A stretch of DNA of 11,086 nt from NCBI GenBank assembly GCA_902373525.1, contig CABKMN010000072.1, positions 1 to 11,086 on the forward strand. Direction: 5' to 3'. Of this stretch, positions 1 to 5,091 are shown one piece after another. The stretch comes from an uncultured Bilophila sp. GTDB taxonomy: Bacteria; Desulfobacterota; Desulfovibrionia; Desulfovibrionales; Desulfovibrionaceae. Each line of letters opens with the position of its first letter. The stretch's first letter is position 1. Position numbers and translations under genes: made by a program. A model generated the notes under the pieces. The model ran no database searches. It worked only from the letters and a program-made list of their open reading frames with translations, and was not told where the DNA came from.

Positions 1-3
1 GGT

Positions 4-59
4 TTGGGGAAGGGGAGGGGAAACGTTTCTCCAGAAACGTTTCCCCTCCCCTTCCCCAA
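4..59. repeat. 27-bp perfect inverted repeat at the 3' end of plsC
   Basis: Positions 4-30 and 33-59 are perfect reverse complements separated by only CC. The outer arm is made of G runs split by A, and the inner part reads AAACGTTTCT-CC-AGAAACGTTT. It lies 6 bases past the plsC stop codon, so it is probably a transcription terminator or 3'-end-stabilising hairpin for the minus-strand plsC transcript. Neither side carries a clear T-run, so it is not a textbook intrinsic terminator. A hairpin of the same design follows mrcA at 10275-10312, which suggests a repeated element. Confidence 0.75.
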
Positions 60-65
60 TCGTTA

Positions 66-878
66 TCAGTCCGTCCCCTTTCCAGATTCACGTTCGCGAC
101 TCCATACGCCGAGGCGTTCGATGATGAACTCGGTGATCTGCTGATGCTCGGCCTTCCCGGTCCCTTCGATGTGCATGGGAGCCCCGAATTCGAAATGGAT
201 GGTCTTGGCGACGTCCACGGGGCCGAAATCCTTGAGCCGGACGCCGTTGCCCCAGGCGTCGGTCTTGAGGGCCAGCGGGATGACCGGAACCCCGGCGCGC
301 TTGGCGAGCTTGACGCCGATGGTGTTGAAATGGGCGGGCTCGAAGTTCGGGGTGCGCGTGCTCTGGGGGAAGACGATGACCGAACGCCCCGCCTTGAGCC
401 GTTCCTCGCCGCCTTCAAGCACGGCCGCGAGGTCGGCGCGCGGGTTGGTGCGGCCCACCACGATGGGGTTGCGCGAAGCGAGCACGGGGCCGAAAAAGGG
501 GTACTTGAGCAGGCTTTCCTTGACCACGAAGGTGACGTCCTTCCACGGCTGGATCATGGAGGGCAGGACGAAGGTTTCCAGCGTGCTCATATGGTTGCCG
601 ATGAAGACGCAGGGGCCGTCCAGCGAACGGAAATGCTCCAGGCCGGTGACTTCGATGCGGCACCCCACGGACTCCAGCGCGTGCGCGATCTCCTCGCTGC
701 TGTGCGTCCATGATTCGCCGTCGTAGGCGTTCAGCATGGCCTTGCAGCCCGCCTTGAACACGATCCAGACCATGGGCGCGTAAAAGCCCAGATTGACGTT
801 CAGACGGCTGAGCGGGGAAGGGGTGCGCGGGGCCGTCAGATACTGTTCGGCGTTGAAAAGACGAGGAAGTGTTGTCAT
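66..878 (-). CDS. plsC: 1-acyl-sn-glycerol-3-phosphate acyltransferase (PlsC-like)
   Basis: A 270-residue PlsC/LPLAT-family acyltransferase, expected to acylate lysophosphatidic acid to phosphatidic acid at the inner membrane. The catalytic box is NHMSTLE (residues 95-101), the NH(X)4[D/E] motif with Glu in place of the usual Asp. The second box, normally FPEGTRS, reads FPQSTRT (170-176), so it keeps Phe, Pro, Thr and Arg but has Gln-Ser for Glu-Gly. PVIPLAL (198-204) matches the later conserved V-P-V segment. A hydrophobic stretch around residues 29-44 could be a membrane anchor. The start lies 12 bases beyond the rarA stop, and the only upstream AGGG overlaps that stop, so translation may be coupled to rarA. 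The family is certain; the exact acyl acceptor is not, because of the variant boxes. Confidence 0.85.
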   Translation of the reverse strand: MTTLPRLFNAEQYLTAPRTPSPLSRLNVNLGFYAPMVWIVFKAGCKAMLNAYDGESWTHSSEEIAHALESVGCRIEVTGLEHFRSLDGPCVFIGNHMSTLETFVLPSMIQPWKDVTFVVKESLLKYPFFGPVLASRNPIVVGRTNPRADLAAVLEGGEERLKAGRSVIVFPQSTRTPNFEPAHFNTIGVKLAKRAGVPVIPLALKTDAWGNGVRLKDFGPVDVAKTIHFEFGAPMHIEGTGKAEHQQITEFIIERLGVWSRERESGKGTD

Positions 879-890
879 GAGATAAGAACC

Positions 891-2114
891 CTAGCGGTTT
901 TCGGTTTTGGCGCGCTTCAGACGCTTGTTCCAGCTCGCCAGACGCGGCTCCTCGCCGTAGTCCTTGGGCTGGTAGAACGTGCGGTTTCTGACCGTGGGAG
1001 GGAGGTAGTCCTGTTCGACCCACCCTTGCGGAAAATTGTGCGGATACTTGTAGTCCTTGCCGTATCCCCACTCCTTCTGGAGCTGCGTGGAGGCGTTGCG
1101 CAGGTGCAGGGGCACGGCCTGCGGCCCGTTGACCTTCACTTCGCGGGCGGCGTTGGCATAGGCCGCGTAGGTCGAATTGCTCTTGCGGGCGAGGGCGAGG
1201 TAGACCACGGTTTCCGCCAGCGGGATGTACCCTTCCGGCATGCCGACGAATTCCACGGCCTGCTGGCAGGAAACGGCCAGCGGGAGGGCCTGCGGATCGG
1301 CCAGCCCCACGTCTTCGGACGCGGACAGGATGAGCCTGCGGCAGATGAAGCGCGGGTCTTCGCCGCCTTCGAGCAGGCAGGCCAGATAATACAGCGCGGC
1401 GTCGGGATCGCTGCCCCGGATGGATTTGATGAGCGCGGAGGCGTATTCGTAATGGCTGTCCCCGTCCTTGTCGTGGCGGGCCATGATTTCGGGCAGCGTG
1501 GCTTTGACGTGGGCGAGGTTGCGCTTCTCCTCGGGCAGGGAGGAGGCGTACTCCACCAGATTGAGCATGGTCCGCGCGTCGCCGTGGGATGCGCCGGAGA
1601 GGAAATCGAGGACGTCGTCGTCCAGCGTGACGGACAGGGCCGCCGCGCCGCGCTTGCCGAGTTCCAGCAGTTCCGGGCGTCCGAGCTGGCGCAGCCGCAG
1701 GACGTGCAGCCGCGACAGGAGCTGGCGGGTCACGCTGAAGGACGGGTTTTCCGTGGTCGTGGCGATCATGGTGAGATCGCCGGATTCCAGCAGCGGCAGG
1801 AAAAAGTCCTGCTGCGCCTTGGAGAAGCGGTGCAGTTCGTCGAGGACGAGGATGTCCACGCCGGTAAGCTGCCGCCGGAGCTGCTGGAGGCCCGCTTCCG
1901 GGGCGCTGAGGCGCAGGACGTTGCCGCCGCGGGCGCGCGCCAGCAGGAGGGCCAGCGTGGACTTGCCGCAGCCGGGCGGGCCGAACAGGAGCAGGCTCGG
2001 GAGGCGCGGGCCCTCCATGAGCGTGGTCAGGCGCTCGGTGAGGTGGCTCTGTCCGACGAAAAGAGCCAGTTCGGACGGGCGCAGGCGTTCGGGCAGGGGC
2101 TGTGACAGCGACAT
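891..2114 (-). CDS. rarA: replication-associated recombination protein A (RarA/MgsA AAA+ ATPase)
   Basis: A 407-residue AAA+ ATPase of the RarA/MgsA/WRNIP1 family, which acts at stalled replication forks and is related to clamp-loader subunits. Visible motifs in order: N-terminal PLPERLRP and VGQ (residues 6-22), Walker A GPPGCGKST (45-53), Walker B LVLDELH (89-95), sensor 1 TTTENPSF (119-126), arginine finger in LLSRL (132-136), and sensor 2 around SHGDART. The C-terminal half carries RarA-specific segments such as the SEDVGLADP and PEG regions and the YKYPHNFP box that binds partners in the family. The segment between Walker A and Walker B is a few residues shorter than in E. coli RarA, and the whole protein is shorter than the roughly 447 residues of that protein. 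The start has GGAG 6-7 bases upstream. It shares a transcript with plsC downstream and possibly pyrR upstream. Confidence 0.93.
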   Translation of the reverse strand: MSLSQPLPERLRPSELALFVGQSHLTERLTTLMEGPRLPSLLLFGPPGCGKSTLALLLARARGGNVLRLSAPEAGLQQLRRQLTGVDILVLDELHRFSKAQQDFFLPLLESGDLTMIATTTENPSFSVTRQLLSRLHVLRLRQLGRPELLELGKRGAAALSVTLDDDVLDFLSGASHGDARTMLNLVEYASSLPEEKRNLAHVKATLPEIMARHDKDGDSHYEYASALIKSIRGSDPDAALYYLACLLEGGEDPRFICRRLILSASEDVGLADPQALPLAVSCQQAVEFVGMPEGYIPLAETVVYLALARKSNSTYAAYANAAREVKVNGPQAVPLHLRNASTQLQKEWGYGKDYKYPHNFPQGWVEQDYLPPTVRNRTFYQPKDYGEEPRLASWNKRLKRAKTENR

Positions 2115-2130
2115 GCGGACTCCGGGACTT

Positions 2131-2283
2131 CCGCCCGTCGGCGGACGGCGGGCGGAACGGGGTTAGAGCCTTTCAGCGGTAAAACGGCGTGCGGGTACCG
2201 GCCGCCGCGAAGCGGTACGGATTCCGGGGCCGCGCTCTTCGGCGAAAGGGCCTCTGATGCGCGCGGGCATGCACGCAATCCGC
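2131..2283. other. structured pyrR-rarA intergenic region
   Basis: This gap between the pyrR stop and the rarA start holds two structures and no convincing ORF. A GC hairpin at 2131-2155 has 10 pairs (one G-U) with loop GCGGA and sits just upstream of the rarA ribosome-binding site. A larger imperfect fold brings 2165-2174 against about 2243-2256 around an inner GTACCG/CGGTAC pairing. No T-run follows on the minus strand, so neither looks like a classical terminator. They could tune rarA expression or process the pyrR mRNA, but the function is unknown. Confidence 0.4.
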
Positions 2284-2823
2284 TTAGGCGTCGGCGGATT
2301 CGATGACGACTTCGTCCTTGCCGTCGCGTTCTTCCAGAAGGACGTTGACCTTTTCGGAGCGGGCCGTATTGACCTTGCGGCCCACATAGTCGCCGTGGAT
2401 GGGCAGTTCGCGGTGCCCGCGATCCACGAGGACGAGCAGCTCCACCGTCTTGGGGCGGCCATAGTCGAGGATGGCTTCCAGCGCGGCGCGGATGGTGCGC
2501 CCGGTGAACAGCACGTCGTCCACGAGGATGACGTTCTTGTTGTCCAGCGGGGTGGTGATGTTGGATTCGCCGATGGTGGGGCGGGCGTGCAGCGTGGTCC
2601 AGTCGTCGCGGTACAGGTTGATGTCCAGCGTGCCGAAGGGCAGCTTCCGTCCGAGCTTCTCTTCCAGCACCTTGCCGAGCCGGACCGCGAGATCGACCCC
2701 GCGCCGCTGGATGCCGAGGAGCACGGTCTGTTCGCAGTCCCCGTGCCGTTCCATGATCTGGCAGGCGAGCCTGTCGAGGACGCGGGTGATTTCGTCGGCG
2801 TGAAGGAGAACGGTGGTTTTCAT
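2284..2823 (-). CDS. pyrR: bifunctional PyrR: pyrimidine attenuation regulator / uracil phosphoribosyltransferase
   Basis: A 179-residue protein of the PyrR family, the same length as Bacillus subtilis PyrR (about 180). It carries the PRPP-binding loop VILVDDVLFTGRT (about residues 97-109 from this start) and the PyrR signatures GIQRRG, DINLYRDD and LVDRGHRELPI. The family converts uracil plus PRPP to UMP and, in Firmicutes, binds pyr mRNA leaders to cause attenuation. The reading frame stays open to 2865, but ATG at 2823 is chosen because AGGAG lies 6 bases upstream (2830-2834) and the protein then aligns end to end with the family. No pyr biosynthesis gene or pyr-type leader is visible here, so the regulatory role is inferred from family alone; the enzyme role is more secure. 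Confidence 0.93.
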   Translation of the reverse strand: MKTTVLLHADEITRVLDRLACQIMERHGDCEQTVLLGIQRRGVDLAVRLGKVLEEKLGRKLPFGTLDINLYRDDWTTLHARPTIGESNITTPLDNKNVILVDDVLFTGRTIRAALEAILDYGRPKTVELLVLVDRGHRELPIHGDYVGRKVNTARSEKVNVLLEERDGKDEVVIESADA

Positions 2824-2829
2824 GGGCAA

Positions 2830-2834
2830 CTCCT
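2830..2834 (-). promoter_or_regulatory. ribosome-binding site fixing the pyrR start
   Basis: On the minus strand AGGAG stands 6 bases before ATG at 2823. This decides against the longer open frame that begins at 2865. Confidence 0.7.
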
Positions 2835-2908
2835 CGTCTGGTGTCCGGGCACGTCGCGGCGGCAAGACGGCGGGGCCGTCCGTGTTCCGGGATGGATGAG
2901 GCCATTAC

Positions 2909-2935
2909 GATATACTATTCTTCGGATGGTGAAAA
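2909..2935 (-). promoter_or_regulatory. possible pyrR promoter
   Basis: On the minus strand a TTTTCA box (2930-2935) and a TATATC box (2909-2914) are 15 bases apart, within the only AT-rich patch upstream of pyrR (about 2905-2920). The spacing is short and the -35 match weak, so this is tentative. Confidence 0.3.
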
Positions 2936-3002
2936 GATCGGGATTTTCCTGTGAAATGCGCGGCCTCGACGGCATGGGGCGTCCCGGAGCGGCAAAGAGT
3001 GC

Positions 3003-3030
3003 TTGACAAGACCCGTCCGGCCACTATGTT
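3003..3030 (+). promoter_or_regulatory. sigma-70-type promoter for the HesB-like pair
   Basis: A perfect TTGACA (3003-3008) is followed after 16 bases by TATGTT (3025-3030), a 4/6 match to TATAAT. Transcription would start near 3037 and leave an untranslated leader of about 180 bases. It is the best promoter match noticed in the window. Confidence 0.6.
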
Positions 3031-3205
3031 ATGCCCCTCGGGCAGAAACGATGAAGCCGTTCCGCGCCCATGTCTTCGGAAGGCGGTTTCGCGAAGCGAC
3101 CGCCCGATTCGATACCCCTGATACCCCCACTGTCATACCACAACCTGTTGAAAACGTTTCCCGCCGGTCGGAACGACGCGGCGCGGCGTGGCCGGGTTGA
3201 AAACT
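3031..3205 (+). other. long untranslated leader upstream of the first HesB-like gene
   Basis: If the promoter at 3003-3030 is used, about 180 bases of leader precede the gene. It contains GATACCCC twice in near-direct repeat (about 3109-3127) and an AAAACGTTTCCC motif near 3152. An open frame runs through it, but it has no ribosome-binding site and its only in-frame ATG (3050) is poorly placed. I recognise no riboswitch here. Confidence 0.35.
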
Positions 3206-3215
3206 GGAGGAAGTG

Positions 3216-3554
3216 ATGATCTCTGTCACTGAAGACGCTCGCAAGGAGCTTGAAGCCTATTTTGCAGGTAAGGAAAAGACCCCCGTCCGCGTGTATCTCG
3301 CTCCCGGCGGATGCAGCGGCCCCCGCCTCGCCCTCGCCCTCGACGAACCCGGCGAAGACGACGAAACGTCCGAGGACAACGGCCTTACCTTCTGCATCAA
3401 CAAGGAGCTGGCCGAAAAGGTCGGCGCCGTCAGCATCACGCTGACCAACATGGGCTTCGTGGTCGAATCCGAAATTCCCCTGCCCAGCGGCGGACACGGC
3501 GGCGGCTGCTCGTCCTGCTGCGGCGGCTGCGGCAGCTCCGGCGGTTGCCACTAG
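3216..3554 (+). CDS. IscA/HesB-like iron-sulfur protein, Cys form
   Basis: A 112-residue A-type (IscA/HesB) protein; the family carries or transfers Fe-S clusters or iron in the cytoplasm. The N-terminus ISVTEDARKELEAYF and the first ligand motif GGCSGPRLAL (Cys33) match the HesB fold; Cys33 corresponds to Cys35 of E. coli IscA. The usual C-terminal CGCG motif is replaced by a Gly-rich tail with five cysteines (98, 101, 102, 105, 111), preceded by Cys60. ATG at 3216 is chosen over the GTG directly before it because GGAGG (3206-3210) is well spaced and the start then aligns with the paralog at 3756. The two genes share long near-identical DNA (3247-3310 against 3787-3850), which points to a fairly recent tandem duplication. 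The precise client is unknown. Confidence 0.88.
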   Translation: MISVTEDARKELEAYFAGKEKTPVRVYLAPGGCSGPRLALALDEPGEDDETSEDNGLTFCINKELAEKVGAVSITLTNMGFVVESEIPLPSGGHGGGCSSCCGGCGSSGGCH

Positions 3555-3562
3555 GCCTGATC

Positions 3563-3587
3563 GGGGACGCCTTCGCAGGGCGCCCCC
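3563..3587 (+). other. hairpin between the two HesB-like genes
   Basis: GGGGACGCC (3563-3571) pairs with GGCGCCCCC (3579-3587), with one A-C mismatch and a 7-base loop, 9 bases past the stop of the first gene. No T-run follows, so it may be a weak terminator, an attenuator or an mRNA-stability hairpin that sets the ratio of the two products. Confidence 0.35.
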
Positions 3588-3652
3588 CTGTCGCCCGGAC
3601 GGGTGCGGTTTCGGTTCGGTGAGAAAGATTCCTGTTTTCCTGAGCGGAAGCC

Positions 3653-3681
3653 TTGCCAATCAGCGCCCGCCACATTACCTT
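3653..3681 (+). promoter_or_regulatory. possible promoter for the Sec-encoding HesB-like gene
   Basis: TTGCCA (3653-3658, 5/6 match to -35) lies 17 bases before TACCTT (3676-3681, about 3/6 match to -10). If real, the second paralog could be transcribed separately from the first. The -10 match is poor. Confidence 0.3.
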
Positions 3682-3742
3682 CTGAAGAAAGCGGATACGG
3701 CGCATCCTGCTTCGGTCCGTTCCCCCCTTCATCATCAATTCC

Positions 3743-3748
3743 GGAGGA
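3743..3748 (+). promoter_or_regulatory. ribosome-binding site of the Sec-encoding HesB-like gene
   Basis: GGAGGA lies 7 bases before ATG 3756. A strong initiation signal ahead of a frame that meets UGA after only 32 codons argues that the gene is translated and not decayed. Confidence 0.7.
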
Positions 3749-3755
3749 AACACCA

Positions 3756-4085
3756 ATGATCACGATTAGCGAAACGGCTACCCACGAGCTGGAAGCCTAT
3801 TTTGCCGACAAGGAAAAGACGCCCATCCGCGTGTATCTCGCCGCCGGCGGCTGACGCGGCCCGCGTCTCGCCTTGGCTCTGGATGAGCCTACCCCCGAAG
3901 ACAAAGTTTTCGAACAGAACGGCTTCAAGTTCTGCATCGCCGCCGATTTGCTGGAAACGGTGGGCGGCGTGACCATCGATCTGACCTATATGGGCTTTTC
4001 CGTCGAGCCCGAGATTCCTCTCGCCAATACGGGCGGGAGCAGTTGCGGCGGCAGTTGTTCCTCCGGCAGCTGCGGCTCCAACTAG
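3756..4085 (+). CDS. IscA/HesB-like selenoprotein (UGA at codon 33 read as selenocysteine)
   Basis: A 109-residue HesB/IscA-family protein with one in-frame UGA (3852-3854) at codon 33. Around it the frame reads AAGG-U-RGPRLALALDEP, against APGG-C-SGPRLALALDEP in the upstream paralog, so UGA replaces the first cluster-ligand cysteine (Cys35 of E. coli IscA). Homology continues without a frameshift to the TAG stop, including PTPEDKVFE, which resembles E. coli IscA. Cys60 and tail cysteines 97, 101 and 106 remain, in a Gly/Ser-rich tail. A SECIS-like hairpin lies 20 bases after UGA, and the base after UGA is C, a weak termination context. HesB-like selenoproteins are an established prokaryotic family. 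Automatic calling would give a 32-residue stub plus a false start at 3873. The alternative, a nonsense mutation, is less likely given the intact downstream frame and the hairpin. Confidence 0.88.
3852..3889 (+). promoter_or_regulatory. UGA codon with bacterial SECIS-like hairpin
   Basis: After UGA (3852-3854), GGCTC (3875-3879) and GAGCC (3885-3889) form a perfect 5-bp stem capped by TGGAT. The loop begins 26 bases after the UGA and has G as its second base. Both fit the known bacterial SECIS pattern: a small apical loop with a G in the first two positions, about 16-37 bases from UGA, recognised by SelB. The Cys paralog encodes the same peptide here with other codons and cannot form this stem. 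Confidence 0.75.
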
Positions 4086-4097
4086 CCTGAAAAGCGG

Positions 4098-4128
4098 GGC
4101 GGCGTTCTTCGGAACGCCGCCTTTTTTT
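4098..4128 (+). terminator. intrinsic terminator of the HesB-like pair
   Basis: GGCGGCGTTC (4098-4107) and GAACGCCGCC (4112-4121) form a perfect 10-bp stem with a TTCG loop, followed by seven T (4122-4128). It starts 13 bases after the selenoprotein stop. Confidence 0.95.
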
Positions 4129-4132
4129 GCGT

Positions 4133-4155
4133 GCGGCGGATTCGCCGCTTTTTTT
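4133..4155 (+). terminator. second, tandem intrinsic terminator
   Basis: GCGGCG (4133-4138) and CGCCGC (4143-4148) pair around loop GATT, followed by seven T (4149-4155). It backs up the terminator immediately before it. Confidence 0.8.
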
Positions 4156-4160
4156 GCATC

Positions 4161-4189
4161 AAAAAACCGCCCCCCGGAGGGAGCGGTTT
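4161..4189 (-). terminator. intrinsic terminator of the fabI transcript
   Basis: On the minus strand AAACCGCTCCC pairs with GGGGGCGGTTT (11 bp, one G-U) around a 4-base loop and runs into a tract of six U. It lies 3 bases past the stop of the 43-residue ORF, so that ORF is inside the fabI transcript. Confidence 0.88.
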
Positions 4190-4192
4190 CGA

Positions 4193-4324
4193 TCATGCGC
4201 GGGGGCGTTCGTCCTTGGGGCGGCAGCAGGGGCAGCCGCCCGTGTGGAGCAGGCCTTTCTCCTCGGCTCTGGCGAGAAGCCAGACGACGGCGACGAGAAA
4301 CACGAGCGTCAGCAGGGCGGACAT
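4193..4324 (-). CDS. 43-residue membrane miniprotein with a CPCC motif, downstream of fabI
   Basis: This short frame begins 2 bases after the fabI stop and ends 3 bases before the fabI terminator, so it fills the space between them. The product starts MSALLTLVFLVAVVWLLARA, a single hydrophobic segment (about residues 3-18), then a charged AEEKG linker, then HTGGCPCCRPKDERPRA with three cysteines (31, 33, 34). This arrangement suggests a small inner-membrane protein with a cytoplasmic or periplasmic metal- or thiol-binding tail. No Shine-Dalgarno is visible, so translation would depend on coupling to fabI. I do not recognise the family. Support comes from position, amino-acid pattern and the terminator; conservation in relatives is untested. 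Confidence 0.6.
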   Translation of the reverse strand: MSALLTLVFLVAVVWLLARAEEKGLLHTGGCPCCRPKDERPRA

Positions 4325-4326
4325 GG

Positions 4327-5091
4327 CTAGATGCCCAGATTGTTGTACCCGCAGTCCACGAACATGATTTCGCCGGTCACGGCGGAGCCGAGATCGGAGG
4401 CGAGGAAGACGGCGGCCTTGCCCACGTCCTCGGTGGTCACGTTGCGGTGGAGGGGAGCGTGTTCTTCAATGTGATTGAAGATCAGCTTGAAGTCGGAAAT
4501 GCCGGAGGAGGCCAGCGTTTTGATCGGACCGGCGCTGATCGCGTTGATGCGCGCGCCCTTGGCGCCGAGATCGACGGAGAGGTAACGCACGGAGGCTTCC
4601 AGAGCGGCCTTGGCGACGCCCATCACGTTGTAGTTGGTGATGATTTTCTGTGCGCCGTAGTAGGTCATGGTCAGCACGGACGCGTTCGGGTTGAGCAGGG
4701 GCTCGAACGCGTGGCAGAGCGCGGTCAGGGAGTAGGCGGAGATGTTCAGGGCCGTGGCGAAACCGTCGCGGGAGGTTTCGATGAAGCGGTGGGTGAGGTC
4801 TTCGCGGTTGGCGAAGGCGACCGAGTGGACGAGCACGTCCACGCCGCCCCACTTTTCCTTGACCAGTTCGGCGGCGGCGGCGATCTGTTCGTCGCTGGTC
4901 ACGTCGCAGGGGAAGGTGAACTCGCCGCCGAGTTCCTCGGAGATGGGTTCCACGCGCTTGTGGATGGCGTCCCCGGCGTAGCTGAAGGCCAGCCGCGCGC
5001 CGTTGTCCCTGAAGGCGGATGCGATGCCGTAGGCGATGCTTCTGTTGTTGGCTACCCCGAAGATGAGGCACTTCTTGTCTTTCAACAGCAT
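4327..5091 (-). CDS. fabI: enoyl-[acyl-carrier-protein] reductase (NADH), FabI
   Basis: A 254-residue short-chain dehydrogenase of the FabI type, which reduces trans-2-enoyl-ACP in the last step of each fatty-acid elongation cycle and is the triclosan target. The N-terminal nucleotide-binding signature has the FabI form GVANNRSIAYG (residues 12-22). Other conserved features are HSVAFA (89-94) and the catalytic pair Tyr154 and Lys161 in YNVMGVAK, with the additional FabI tyrosine at 144/145. The segment ISAGPIKTLASSGI (about 175-188) is the substrate-loop region. The frame is open upstream to 5187, but ATG 5091 has GAGG about 5 bases upstream and gives the family start MLLKDKKCLIFG. It is the first gene of a transcript that includes the 43-residue ORF and ends at 4161. 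Confidence 0.96.
   Translation of the reverse strand: MLLKDKKCLIFGVANNRSIAYGIASAFRDNGARLAFSYAGDAIHKRVEPISEELGGEFTFPCDVTSDEQIAAAAELVKEKWGGVDVLVHSVAFANREDLTHRFIETSRDGFATALNISAYSLTALCHAFEPLLNPNASVLTMTYYGAQKIITNYNVMGVAKAALEASVRYLSVDLGAKGARINAISAGPIKTLASSGISDFKLIFNHIEEHAPLHRNVTTEDVGKAAVFLASDLGSAVTGEIMFVDCGYNNLGI

Noticed and set aside
3003..3200. 65-codon frame upstream of the HesB-like genes
   Set aside because: Its start overlaps the -35 box, there is no ribosome-binding site, and the composition is arginine-rich and unlike a protein family.
3852..3854. UGA as a nonsense mutation making the second HesB-like copy a pseudogene
   Set aside because: The downstream frame and motifs are intact, the site is exactly the Cys/Sec column, and a SECIS-like hairpin is present. 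It cannot be fully excluded without knowing whether the genome has Sec machinery.
3855..3865. CGCG-GCC-CGCG mini-hairpin directly after UGA as the SECIS
   Set aside because: Its loop is only about 5 bases from UGA, too close for known bacterial SECIS elements; the stem at 3875-3889 fits better.
3873..4085. Separate 70-residue protein starting at TTG 3873
   Set aside because: It is the C-terminal part of the UGA-containing gene, with no ribosome-binding site, and its start lies inside the conserved LALALDEP segment.
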